A DNA stretch of 57,636 nt from Pseudomonas lactucae (GTDB lineage Bacteria > Pseudomonadota > Gammaproteobacteria > Pseudomonadales > Pseudomonadaceae), in the NCBI RefSeq assembly GCF_016937615.1, contig NZ_JAFHKI010000062.1, positions 1 to 57,636 on the forward strand, in the 5' to 3' direction. Made by a program: the position numbers and the translations under genes. Each line of letters begins with the position of its first letter. Position 1 is the first letter of the stretch. The notes beneath the pieces were generated by a model. That model did no database searches. It saw only the letters and a program-made list of their open reading frames with translations, and was not told where the DNA came from. Shown here in pieces: positions 8,425 to 16,250 of the stretch.

Positions 8425-9465
8425 ATGAATAATTTTTTTGCAGGCCGTGCGCTCGGCGCGACATGTTTCGCATTGGTGTTGAGCGGCTGCAGTGTGTCGG
8501 GCACTTATCCCGATGCCACCGAATCGGATGCCGCCAAGCTGAGGTTTGCCAGCGACATGAGCAGCGCCACGCTGAGCGTAATGGATGCGCAGCATTGCGA
8601 CGGACAGACCACCGGCATCCTTAACAACCTGTTACTGGCCAACACCCGCAGGCGAGCGGACATGTCGATGCCGCCGGCTTCCGAAAAAATGCCTTACCTT
8701 GAAATTCGCTTGCCCGCCAATAAAGAGCTGCTTCTGCACCTCAATACCCAAGGCACAGGCTCGGTGTGTGGCATGGCTTTCACCCTCACCCCGCAAAACG
8801 GCGCGGAATACGAAGTGACGTTCACCGGCGCAGGCAGCCAGTGCGTGACGATGCTTAAACGCCTGCACTCAGTAAAGGGTCAGGTGGTGCGCTCACCGGT
8901 CCCGCTGATCAACAAAGGACTGCCCAGTTGCGTAGGTGCTAACGCGCTGTTCCCCGCACCACCGAAAGGCCTCCCGGCCACCCCGGAGCGTGACGTCCTG
9001 GCCGAGCAGATTATCGAGCCGAGCATCATTGCGGAAATGAAACCCCAGGCCAGCCCGCTGGATAACGGCATGCGCGATCACGCAACTGACCTGGTGGTCA
9101 CCAAGCGCAGGGCCCAGATGAACCTCGATCTGCCGGACGCCTATTGGGCGCAGTATCGTCAGAGCGTCGCGAATTACCTGGTCCAGGCTCAGGGCGTAAA
9201 GGCCAAGGCGCTTGAACAATACAAGGCTGAATACCGTGCGCGGCTTTCGCGGCTGGACACGCCCACGCTGAAAACCCTGGTGCCCGATACTCCGGCAACC
9301 GACGTCACCCAGGCACTGGCCTTCAACGGCGCGATGCTGCAGTTCTACCGCAGGCTCAACGAATCGCTGGAAAAGGAAGCAATGGCCGACAACTGGGCAC
9401 ATCTGGCTGAATTGGACAAACGTTATGGCGTGTGTGAGCGCTATGCGCAGTGCTGGCAGAATTGA
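8425..9465 (+). CDS. Hypothetical lipoprotein
   Basis: A 346-residue protein with a lipoprotein signal (MNNFFAGRALGATCFALVLSGC, lipobox LSGC, Cys22). The first half of the mature protein looks like beta structure (YLEIRLPANKELLLHLNTQG, CGMAFTLTPQNGAEYEVTF) with several cysteines. The second half is helical and charged (KAKALEQYKAEYRARLSRL). I do not recognise a known family. It diverges from the lipoprotein at 7768-8337. No domain tells its function. Confidence 0.7.
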   Translation: MNNFFAGRALGATCFALVLSGCSVSGTYPDATESDAAKLRFASDMSSATLSVMDAQHCDGQTTGILNNLLLANTRRRADMSMPPASEKMPYLEIRLPANKELLLHLNTQGTGSVCGMAFTLTPQNGAEYEVTFTGAGSQCVTMLKRLHSVKGQVVRSPVPLINKGLPSCVGANALFPAPPKGLPATPERDVLAEQIIEPSIIAEMKPQASPLDNGMRDHATDLVVTKRRAQMNLDLPDAYWAQYRQSVANYLVQAQGVKAKALEQYKAEYRARLSRLDTPTLKTLVPDTPATDVTQALAFNGAMLQFYRRLNESLEKEAMADNWAHLAELDKRYGVCERYAQCWQN

Positions 9466-9506
9466 TAACGGTCACGGGATGGTGAATGTGCTCACCCCGC
9501 TTTAAA

Positions 9507-9546
9507 GCCAGGTGGAGCCTCTCCCACATTTGGATCTTCACCTGGC
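9507..9546. repeat. REP-like dyad
   Basis: GCCAGGTG (9507-9514) and CACCTGGC (9539-9546) are perfect arms around a loop containing CTCCCACATT, a word shared with the other REP-like elements in this window (29510, 35195, 41985, 52319). It lies between two convergent genes and may also stop transcription. Confidence 0.45.
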
Positions 9547-9604
9547 TTGAATCCGTGGGCCTGCTCACAATAACGCCATCCGCCACGACCGTCACGCAAG
9601 CGCT

Positions 9605-11026
9605 TTAACGCAAGCCGTAGGCGTGCATACCGACATCGTAAAGTTTGCTTTGCTTGGCCCAGAACACGCGGTCGCCGGCGCCGTCGAAGCCGCGTATGCC
9701 GTGGTCACCGCCGTCCAGCGCCAGGCGTCTCCAGGACTGGCCCCAGTTCGTGGAATAAAACACCGCCCCGGACGAGATGTTTGCCTTGCCCCACCAGTAC
9801 AGCCAGCGCGGCGGATGGTGTTCGCTGTAGGTGCTGATCATCAGGCTGTTGCGCCCCACCCACAGCTTCTGGGCCACGGTGCTGGCGGCCAACGGCGAGA
9901 ATACATTGGGCACGTCGCCCAGGGGTTGCCAGGCCAGGGTGGTGGTGTTCATTTCAGCGACCACGGCCTGCCCATCCGGGCCGTGGTCGATCAGGCCGAG
10001 CACACGCCCCGCGCCATTGCTGGCAAGATCGGTGATGTACAGGTCGTCTTCACGCTGAGCAGCGCCCGCCTGCCATTTCCCGTCCACTCGCGTCAGTTCC
10101 ACGCGCGTGGTGACGCTGACCCCGACATTGCCGCCCCTGTCATCGGGAGCGACGCCCCAGAAGCGCTGGGACACCCAGATATAGGCGCGTCGAGCATCCA
10201 GTTGCAGCACGTGGGTCACTTGATCGTTGGAATCGTGCCACTGCTTGATATCCGGACGTTTACCGCTCACGTATTCACCCCCTACCACCAGGGGGTGTGG
10301 CGTTGTGATTAACGTACTGTGCAGGCCGCCATCGGCGGAGTAATACACCCCGGTCGATACACTGCTGGACTCATCCTCTATCTCATCGGGAAAGCTCCAG
10401 GCCCAGACCTCGTCCTTGCTGTAAAAGTACGGATCGAGCAGCATCAGCGCGCCCCCTATCGCGGGGAATAACTCGTCGGCCAACAAGGTCCAGGTCTTGC
10501 CTTGGTCGTCACTGCTGAACACCACCTGGCCATCGGCCCCGTTGGGCCGCTTGAGGTCGGTGAGCAGCAAAACGCGCGCGCCATCGGCGCTGGCCACCAG
10601 GGATGCGGCGCCACTGAGCTGGGCCACTGGCTTGAATTGGCCGTCAGCCTGCAGGCGCGACACGATGGTGGTCTGGGGTTTGCTGCGCGAGAAATAGCTG
10701 AAATACGTGTTTTGCTCTTCCGGCGCCTTCGGGGTCTTGCCGTAGAGCTGCTCGGTCAGGTTGACCCGTTCGGCAGACGGTTCGAAGGTGTGATATTCAT
10801 CGTCTACCAGCCCCACCAACCATGTGCCTTGGGCCGTCACGACCACGCCGGTGCCCGACTCGCCAAAATCACGTGGCGTCAGGCCCTGCAAGACGCCCAC
10901 CTCCTGCTGATCCGGGCTGGCGCCGCCGATTTCCAGCTTGGGGCTGGCGATGATCCACATGTACCACAGCGCAGCGCCGACCAGCAGCGCGACGACCAGG
11001 CGGGTGATAAGGGTTGAACGAGGCAT
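9605..11026 (-). CDS. Membrane-anchored BNR/sialidase-like beta-propeller protein
   Basis: A 473-residue protein with one N-terminal transmembrane segment (residues about 8-28, LITRLVVALLVGAALWYMWI) and a periplasmic part with several BNR-type repeats: VVFSSDDQGKTWTLL, GVYYSADGGLHSTL and VFYSTNWGQSWRRLAL, each close to the S-x-D-x-G-x-x-W Asp-box. Such repeats build beta-propellers and do not imply sialidase activity; no catalytic Arg triad is evident. It lies 146 bp downstream of a TonB receptor on the same strand, so it might act in the same envelope process. Function unknown. Confidence 0.75.
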   Translation of the reverse strand: MPRSTLITRLVVALLVGAALWYMWIIASPKLEIGGASPDQQEVGVLQGLTPRDFGESGTGVVVTAQGTWLVGLVDDEYHTFEPSAERVNLTEQLYGKTPKAPEEQNTYFSYFSRSKPQTTIVSRLQADGQFKPVAQLSGAASLVASADGARVLLLTDLKRPNGADGQVVFSSDDQGKTWTLLADELFPAIGGALMLLDPYFYSKDEVWAWSFPDEIEDESSSVSTGVYYSADGGLHSTLITTPHPLVVGGEYVSGKRPDIKQWHDSNDQVTHVLQLDARRAYIWVSQRFWGVAPDDRGGNVGVSVTTRVELTRVDGKWQAGAAQREDDLYITDLASNGAGRVLGLIDHGPDGQAVVAEMNTTTLAWQPLGDVPNVFSPLAASTVAQKLWVGRNSLMISTYSEHHPPRWLYWWGKANISSGAVFYSTNWGQSWRRLALDGGDHGIRGFDGAGDRVFWAKQSKLYDVGMHAYGLR

Positions 11027-11127
11027 GGGATATCCATCTCCGGGGAAATGGGCACGTTTTTCTCACCTATTGGAGAAGAGGTAAACGCTTATTTAAGAGA
11101 ACGCGGGGTTTTCTGCCGGTACTGTGA

Positions 11128-11163
11128 GGCGGCGTGCAATCACCCCGGATGACGCACGCCGCC
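11128..11163 (-). terminator. Strong hairpin downstream of the TonB receptor gene
   Basis: GGCGGCGTGC (11128-11137) and GCACGCCGCC (11154-11163) are perfect 10-bp GC-rich arms with a 16-nt loop, 9 bp after the receptor stop. No T run follows on the minus strand, so it may be a pause or mRNA-stability hairpin that reduces read-through into the downstream beta-propeller gene. Confidence 0.4.
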
Positions 11164-11172
11164 AGGTAGCCA

Positions 11173-13308
11173 TTACAGAGAGTACGAGATACCCACCTGC
11201 ACCGTGCGCGGCGCGCCCGGATACGCGTAGATATTGCCGAAGGCGCCCTCTTCGTATTCACGATTGAACAGGTTCTTCACGTCCAGGTTCAGGCGTACCT
11301 GCTCGTTGACCTTGTAGTAGCTGAGCAGGTCGACGACGGTGTAGGCGTCCATCGAAAACGCCGTGTTGGCGGTCTGGCCCGCGCGCTGGTCGACGTATTT
11401 GCCGCCGGCACCCAGGCCCAGGCCCTTGAGGGCGCCGTCCTGGAATTCATACACGTTGAGCAGGCTGAAGCTGTTGCGCGGGATGTTCAGCAGGCGCGTG
11501 CCGGATCGGATCGAGTTGTCCTTGGTGACCTCGGCGTCCACGTAGGCATAGCCACCGATCACACGCCACTCGGGGGTGAGGTTGCCGGCCACGTTCAGGT
11601 CAAACCCTCGGCTGCGCACTTCACCCGCCGCGACGCTGAAGGTGTTGACCACCGGATCGGTGGTCAGCACGTTCTTTTTCTCGATCTGATAGATCGCCGC
11701 GTCGACGCTCAGTTGGCGATCCAGGGCTTCCCACTTGACCCCCATCTCGTAGGACTTGCCCTTCTCCGGCTCGAAGCCACCGCCTTCGCGGGCGGCACCG
11801 GTGTTCGGCTTGAACGAGCGTGCGGCATCGGCATAGACCGCGACGGTGTCGGTGAGGTCATAGATCACGCCCACGCGTGGGGTGACGGCGTTTTCTGCGG
11901 TCTGAAAAGGGCTGACGCCGGTCACATAACTTTCGTAGTCATGCTCAAACCGTTCGAAACGCGCGCCGGCCAGGACTTTCAAGCGTTCAGTCAGGGCCAC
12001 CTGATCCTGCACGAACGCCGCGTAGGTCTTGAGATTTTCCTTGTCATGGGTCGGCGTGCGCGTCAGCGGTGGGCGCGCCTGACCGTAGACAGGGTTGAAG
12101 ATATCGATCGGGTAAGTCCCCGCGGCTGCGCTGGAGCGCTGGATGATCGATTTGTAGTCGTAGTCTTCGTACTCGATGCCGGTCAGCAAGGTGTGCTCGA
12201 AACTGCCGGTCGAGAAATGCCCGGTCAGGTTGAGCTGGTAGTCTTTGTCGGTCCATTCCAGCTTGCGGTAGTTGAAGTTGCGTTGCAGCGTACGCCCATC
12301 GGCGCCCAGGCTTCCCGGGCCGTTGGCCTCGATGGCGTTGCCTGCCAGCGTCCCATCCAGCCACTGAAACCCACCGCCCAGTGTCCAGTTGTCGTTGAGC
12401 ATATGCTCGAAACGCAACTGCGCCATGTTGTTGTCGTTGTGCAACTTGCCCGCGTCCTTGTCGCCCCAGAACGTATCGCGCGAAGGGGTGCCGCGCTGGT
12501 TGGGGAAGCGTGTCAGGCCGCGATCCAGCGGGTGGTTGTTGCGCATGAAGTCGCCTTCGAAGATCACCTTGGTCGCATCGGTGGCCTGCCAGGTAATCAC
12601 CGGGGTCACGCCGTAGCGTTCGGTCTCGACATGGTCACGGAAGGTATCGCCGCCCTCGCCCACCACGTTGAGGCGATAGGCCAGGCGGCCTTCTTCATCC
12701 AGCGGGCCGGAGGCATCCAGGGTGCCACGCTTCATGCCCTGGTCATTCAACTGGCTGCCAAGGGTCACGGTCCGCTCGGCCAGCGGTTGCTTGGAGACCA
12801 CGTTGAAGGTGCCGCCGGGATCGCCACGGCCATAGAGCATGGTCGCCGGGCCACGCAGCACTTCGAGGCGCTCGATGGTGTTGGCGTCCGGCATGTTCGG
12901 GTAGCCACGGTTGATCGGGAAACCGTTACGGTAGAACTCGCCGGTGGTAAAGCCACGCACGGTGAAGGTGGTGAGGCCCTGGCCGCCAAAGTTGTTGGCC
13001 CGGCCCACGCCGCCCGCGTAATCGAGGGCATCCTGCAGGCGGGTCGCGCCGATGTCCTCGACGACGTCCTTGGACACCACACTGATGGACTGCGGGGTTT
13101 CATGAATCGAGGTATCGGTGCGCGTCGCACTCGCTGAACGTGTGGCGTGATACCCCTTGACCGGCCCCTGCGCCGTCTCATCGTCCGCAGAGCCGGTCAC
13201 AGTGGTCGCTTGCAATTCGAGACTGGCGTTATCGGTGGGGGCAACCTCTGCCCAGGTAAAGGGCGAAAACGCCTGGAGCACGCAGAGGGAAATCAGGGTA
13301 CGACGCAT
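11173..13308 (-). CDS. TonB-dependent siderophore receptor
   Basis: A 711-residue outer-membrane receptor. A signal peptide (MRRTLISLCVLQAFSPFTWA) is followed by a short linker and the plug domain (ETPQSISVVSKDVVED, TFTVRGFTTGEFYRNGFPI, IERLEVLRGPATMLYGRGDPGG), then a 22-strand barrel ending in Leu after GISYS. No N-terminal signalling (STN) domain is present, so it is not a transducer for a sigma/anti-sigma pair. The plug motifs are typical of ferric hydroxamate-type siderophore receptors, but the ligand cannot be read from sequence. ATG 13308 has AGGTG upstream; an upstream ATG at 13371 would give an unlikely leader. A Fur-box-like site lies about 90 bp upstream. Confidence 0.9.
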   Translation of the reverse strand: MRRTLISLCVLQAFSPFTWAEVAPTDNASLELQATTVTGSADDETAQGPVKGYHATRSASATRTDTSIHETPQSISVVSKDVVEDIGATRLQDALDYAGGVGRANNFGGQGLTTFTVRGFTTGEFYRNGFPINRGYPNMPDANTIERLEVLRGPATMLYGRGDPGGTFNVVSKQPLAERTVTLGSQLNDQGMKRGTLDASGPLDEEGRLAYRLNVVGEGGDTFRDHVETERYGVTPVITWQATDATKVIFEGDFMRNNHPLDRGLTRFPNQRGTPSRDTFWGDKDAGKLHNDNNMAQLRFEHMLNDNWTLGGGFQWLDGTLAGNAIEANGPGSLGADGRTLQRNFNYRKLEWTDKDYQLNLTGHFSTGSFEHTLLTGIEYEDYDYKSIIQRSSAAAGTYPIDIFNPVYGQARPPLTRTPTHDKENLKTYAAFVQDQVALTERLKVLAGARFERFEHDYESYVTGVSPFQTAENAVTPRVGVIYDLTDTVAVYADAARSFKPNTGAAREGGGFEPEKGKSYEMGVKWEALDRQLSVDAAIYQIEKKNVLTTDPVVNTFSVAAGEVRSRGFDLNVAGNLTPEWRVIGGYAYVDAEVTKDNSIRSGTRLLNIPRNSFSLLNVYEFQDGALKGLGLGAGGKYVDQRAGQTANTAFSMDAYTVVDLLSYYKVNEQVRLNLDVKNLFNREYEEGAFGNIYAYPGAPRTVQVGISYSL

Positions 13309-13394
13309 GGATGTTGCACCTAGTGAAAAAGCCAGATGGGGCGGCAAACCTGCCAAGAATTCGCGGCGCATGGTATATCAACGCATTCTTGTTT

Positions 13395-13413
13395 GATATC
13401 TATTCTCATTCGT
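13395..13413 (-). promoter_or_regulatory. Candidate Fur box for the TonB receptor
   Basis: GATATCTATTCTCATTCGT resembles the 19-bp Fur consensus as found in Pseudomonas, with the conserved GATA start and the ATTCTCATT core. It sits in the AT-rich stretch about 90 bp upstream of the receptor start. Iron repression is the expected control of a siderophore receptor. Confidence 0.5.
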
Positions 13414-13451
13414 TATTTTTTGCGTATCCGCTTTGTATCAAAACCGGGCCG

Positions 13452-13478
13452 AAAAAAAGCCACTCGATTGAGTGGCTT
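13452..13478 (-). terminator. Rho-independent terminator of xenA
   Basis: Perfect 9-bp arms AAGCCACTC (13457-13465) and GAGTGGCTT (13470-13478) with a 4-nt loop. On the plus strand a run of seven A precedes the stem, which is a U tract on the minus-strand transcript. It lies about 100 bp after the xenA stop. Confidence 0.75.
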
Positions 13479-13580
13479 GGAAACTGCTGGGCTTGCCTTA
13501 GCGAAACGCCGGGTTAGCCACTATCGGGAGCAAGCGCCCTCTCCACACGTTCAAAGTCGCATCCGAGAGGTACCTACGCC

Positions 13581-14672
13581 TCAGCGATAACGTTCCAGCC
13601 AATGCGCGTAAGGCGCCGGCAAGGTCCAGGACGATTTGTCCACGCCCAACTCCTTGGCCGCAAAGTAAGCCCAGTGCGGGTCGGCCAGATGCGCACGACC
13701 GACCGAGACCAGGTCAAGATGACCGGCCTGCAACGCACCTTCCGCCAATTGCGGCGTGCCAAAGCCCCAGGCCGAGGTCACCGGAATACCGGCTTCACGG
13801 CGCACGCGCTCGGCAATCGGCCCCATGAAGGCCGGGCCCCATGGGATCTGGGTGTCGGGAATGGTGAAACCGACGCTGACGCTCAGCAAGTCCAGGCCAC
13901 CGGCCTTGAAGTTACGCGCCAGTTCGATGGACTCGGTGAGGGTCTGCTCGTCGCGGCCATCATATTCAATCACGCCGAAACGCGCGGTCAGCGGCAGGTT
14001 TTCCGGCCAGACTTCACGCACGGCGGCCAGGGTTTCCAGGAGGAAACGGCTGCGGTTGTCGAAGCTGCCACCGTAGGCGTCGGTGCGCAGGTTGGAATGC
14101 TCGGAAAAGAAGCTCTGGCCCAGGTAACCGTGGGCGAAGTGCAGTTCGATCCATTCGAAACCGGCATCGCGGGCACGGCGGGCGGCGTCGACGAAATCCT
14201 GTTTGACCCGGGCAATGTCATCCAGGGTCATGGCGCGCGGTACGGTCGGCAGGTTTGCACCAAAGGCGATGGCCGACGGCGCGATGGTTTCCCAACTGCG
14301 CGCGTCGGATGCCGGGATGTGGTCATCGCCTTCCCAGGGGCGATTCGCGCTGGCCTTGCGCCCGGCGTGGGCGATCTGGATGCCTGGCACCGAGCCCGCA
14401 GCCTTGATGGCCTTGACCATCGGCACGAACGCCTCCGCGTGGGCATCGCTCCAGATACCGGCACAGCCGGGGGTGATACGGCCTTCCGGTGAGACCGCGG
14501 TGGCCTCGACCACCAACAGACCGGCACCACCACGGGCCATGCCGGCCAGGTGCACGTGGTGCCAATCGTTGACCATGCCGTCATCGGCCATGTATTGGCA
14601 CATCGGCGGAATGGCGATGCGATTGCGCAGGGTGACGTCTTTAAGTGTGAACGGTTCGAACAAGGCGGACAT
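13581..14672 (-). CDS. xenA: Xenobiotic reductase A (Old Yellow Enzyme family)
   Basis: A 363-residue FMN-dependent ene-reductase, the same length as P. putida XenA, and recognisably the same protein: MSALFEPFTLKDVTLRNRI, IPPMCQYMADDGMVNDWH, GIQIAHAGRKAS, HFAHGYLGQSFFSEHSN and the end PAPYAHWLERYR. The active-site Cys in PPMCQY and the His-Ala-His and Tyr positions are present. It reduces activated C=C bonds, 8-hydroxycoumarin-like compounds and nitrate esters with NAD(P)H. The start at 14672 was chosen from the family N-terminus; the open frame extends 144 codons further upstream without homology. A divergent ArsR-type gene is its probable regulator. Confidence 0.93.
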   Translation of the reverse strand: MSALFEPFTLKDVTLRNRIAIPPMCQYMADDGMVNDWHHVHLAGMARGGAGLLVVEATAVSPEGRITPGCAGIWSDAHAEAFVPMVKAIKAAGSVPGIQIAHAGRKASANRPWEGDDHIPASDARSWETIAPSAIAFGANLPTVPRAMTLDDIARVKQDFVDAARRARDAGFEWIELHFAHGYLGQSFFSEHSNLRTDAYGGSFDNRSRFLLETLAAVREVWPENLPLTARFGVIEYDGRDEQTLTESIELARNFKAGGLDLLSVSVGFTIPDTQIPWGPAFMGPIAERVRREAGIPVTSAWGFGTPQLAEGALQAGHLDLVSVGRAHLADPHWAYFAAKELGVDKSSWTLPAPYAHWLERYR

Positions 14673-14705
14673 CGGGAACTCCAGAAGCAGGTGAGTGATT
14701 CGATA

Positions 14706-14723
14706 GTTCGATGGTAATCGAAC
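14706..14723. promoter_or_regulatory. Candidate ArsR-family operator between xenA and its regulator
   Basis: GTTCGAT-GGTA-ATCGAAC is a perfect 7-bp inverted repeat with a 4-bp spacer, placed 33 bp upstream of the xenA start and 27 bp upstream of the regulator start. A single dyad between a divergent enzyme/regulator pair is the usual arrangement for ArsR-type repressors. Confidence 0.5.
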
Positions 14724-14750
14724 AATGGTATTCAGCGATACCCCCCTGTT

Positions 14751-15062
14751 ATGATCCGCTGCATGCGAGCCTTCAAACACCCTGCCCCGCAAGACCTGAC
14801 CCTCGAGCGCGTGCTCTACGCCCTGAGCGATCCGGTGCGCCTGGACATCGTCCGCCACCTGGCCGAGGTGCCCGAGGCGACCTGCGGCGAACTGGACGGC
14901 GGACGGCCCAAGTCCAGCATGTCTCATCACTTTCGCGTATTGCGCGATGCTGGCCTGGTAAACACCCGCAGCGTGGGCACCACGCATATGAATTCGTTGC
15001 GGCGCGATGAGCTGGAAAGCCGGTTTCCAGGGTTGCTGGCGAGTATTCTTTGCCAGCAATGA
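14751..15062 (+). CDS. ArsR family transcriptional regulator
   Basis: A 103-residue winged-helix protein. The ArsR core runs from LERVLYALSDPVRLDIVRHL through EATCGEL to the recognition helix SSMSHHFRVLRDAGLV and the wing NTRSVGTTHMNSLR. The Cys in ATCGEL occupies the area where metal-sensing relatives have the CxC motif, but only one Cys is present, so it is not an obvious arsenic sensor; a redox or organic ligand is more likely. The alternative start ATG 14763 would remove four residues. It is divergent from xenA and probably represses it. Confidence 0.87.
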   Translation: MIRCMRAFKHPAPQDLTLERVLYALSDPVRLDIVRHLAEVPEATCGELDGGRPKSSMSHHFRVLRDAGLVNTRSVGTTHMNSLRRDELESRFPGLLASILCQQ

Positions 15063-15217
15063 CGGCGCGTCGGTTTCACCGTCATTGGGAGTTTTTGGAT
15101 CCAACTCTAATGCGAAAATGCGCTAATTAAACGATTCAGGCCACACGGCGAACCTTCACCCCAGCCCGGCGTCCGAGCTAAGGCACTGTTGCTTGCCGCT
15201 CGCCGCGAGGTTGTCGT

Positions 15218-16108
15218 TTGAAAGCCGCCATCATCAAAAAGTACCGCTTGATCATCAAGACCATGGGCTACGTCGGCTGGTCGCTGTTTTGGCTGCTGCT
15301 ATGGGATATCGCCGTGACGGTGGATTTCATGCTGTTTCTCAACGCCAAAATCAACCTGCCGCTGATGCCGCTCACCTTGCTGGGCTCGGCGCTGATCGTG
15401 TTGATCAGTTTTCGCAACAGCAGCGCCTATAACCGCTGGTGGGAAGCCCGCACGCTGTGGGGTGCGATGGTCAACAACTCACGCAGCTTTGCACGCCAGG
15501 TGCTGACGCTGCTGGACGACCCCGGCAGCGAGGTGAACCCGATCAAGTCCACCCTGCTGCGCCGTCACGTGGCCTACGTGAATTGCCTGGCCGCGCACCT
15601 CAAGGGCGAGCCGTGTCCGGAGGAGGTACGCGCCTTTATCCCCACCGAAGAATTCGCGCGCAACGGCGCCACCAATAACTTCGCCAACGATATCCTCACC
15701 GGTTCGGCCGCGCTGCTGGCCCGGGAATACAAGGCCGGGCACCTGGACAGTATTCGCCTGGCGCGGCTGGAGTCGACCCTGGTGGACCTGTCCAACGCCC
15801 AGGGCGGCATGGAGCGGATCGCCAACACGCCCCTGCCCTACCCGTACGTGTATTTTCCACGCCTGTTTATCTCGTTGTTCTGCCTGATCGTACCGGTGGG
15901 CCTGGTGGAATCCCTGGGCTGGTTCACGCCGCTGGCGTCGACGGTGGTGGGCTTCATGCTGCTGGCCATCGAACGCATCGGCACCGATCTGCAAAGCCCG
16001 TTCCGCTCCAGCGAACACCAGATCCAGATGGAAGCCATCTGCGAAACCATCGAAAAGAACCTGCAATCGATGCGTCGCGATGCCCTGGCCGACGACCAAA
16101 TCGGCTGA
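15218..16108 (+). CDS. Bestrophin family (UPF0187) channel protein
   Basis: A 296-residue inner-membrane protein of the bacterial bestrophin family. Hydrophobic segments lie at about residues 18-40, 45-62, 205-225 and 228-245. The signature FRNSSAYNRWWEAR follows the second membrane segment, and PLPYPYVYFPRLFI precedes the third. Homologues form pentameric ion channels (cation-selective in the Klebsiella protein). The start is TTG 15218, preceded by GAGG. It has no clear functional link to its neighbours and probably forms its own transcription unit, ended by the dyad at 16130. Confidence 0.87.
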   Translation: MKAAIIKKYRLIIKTMGYVGWSLFWLLLWDIAVTVDFMLFLNAKINLPLMPLTLLGSALIVLISFRNSSAYNRWWEARTLWGAMVNNSRSFARQVLTLLDDPGSEVNPIKSTLLRRHVAYVNCLAAHLKGEPCPEEVRAFIPTEEFARNGATNNFANDILTGSAALLAREYKAGHLDSIRLARLESTLVDLSNAQGGMERIANTPLPYPYVYFPRLFISLFCLIVPVGLVESLGWFTPLASTVVGFMLLAIERIGTDLQSPFRSSEHQIQMEAICETIEKNLQSMRRDALADDQIG

Positions 16109-16129
16109 TCGCGCCCCGTGCCCTAAAGT

Positions 16130-16163
16130 GCGTGCCCTCGCGGTCGATAAACCGAGGGTACGC
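16130..16163 (+). terminator. Hairpin after the bestrophin gene
   Basis: An imperfect long dyad: GCGT-G-CCCTC-G-CGGT, a 6-nt loop CGATAA, then ACCG-A-GGG-TACGC (16130-16163), 21 bp after the stop. No clear T run follows, so termination is inferred from position and stem strength. Confidence 0.4.
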
Positions 16164-16250
16164 ATGGGCATATCCCCTCATAACAACACATGCAGCGTTC
16201 AGCACTAACGTTTCTCCTTGCCAAAACTACAAATACCCGCAGGTGAAGTC

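Noticed and set aside
13370..13381. ATGGTATATCAA near the TonB receptor as a sixth operator of the GntR regulon
   Set aside because: Only 9 of 12 matches with broken symmetry on one side, and the gene has a better explanation through the Fur-box-like site.
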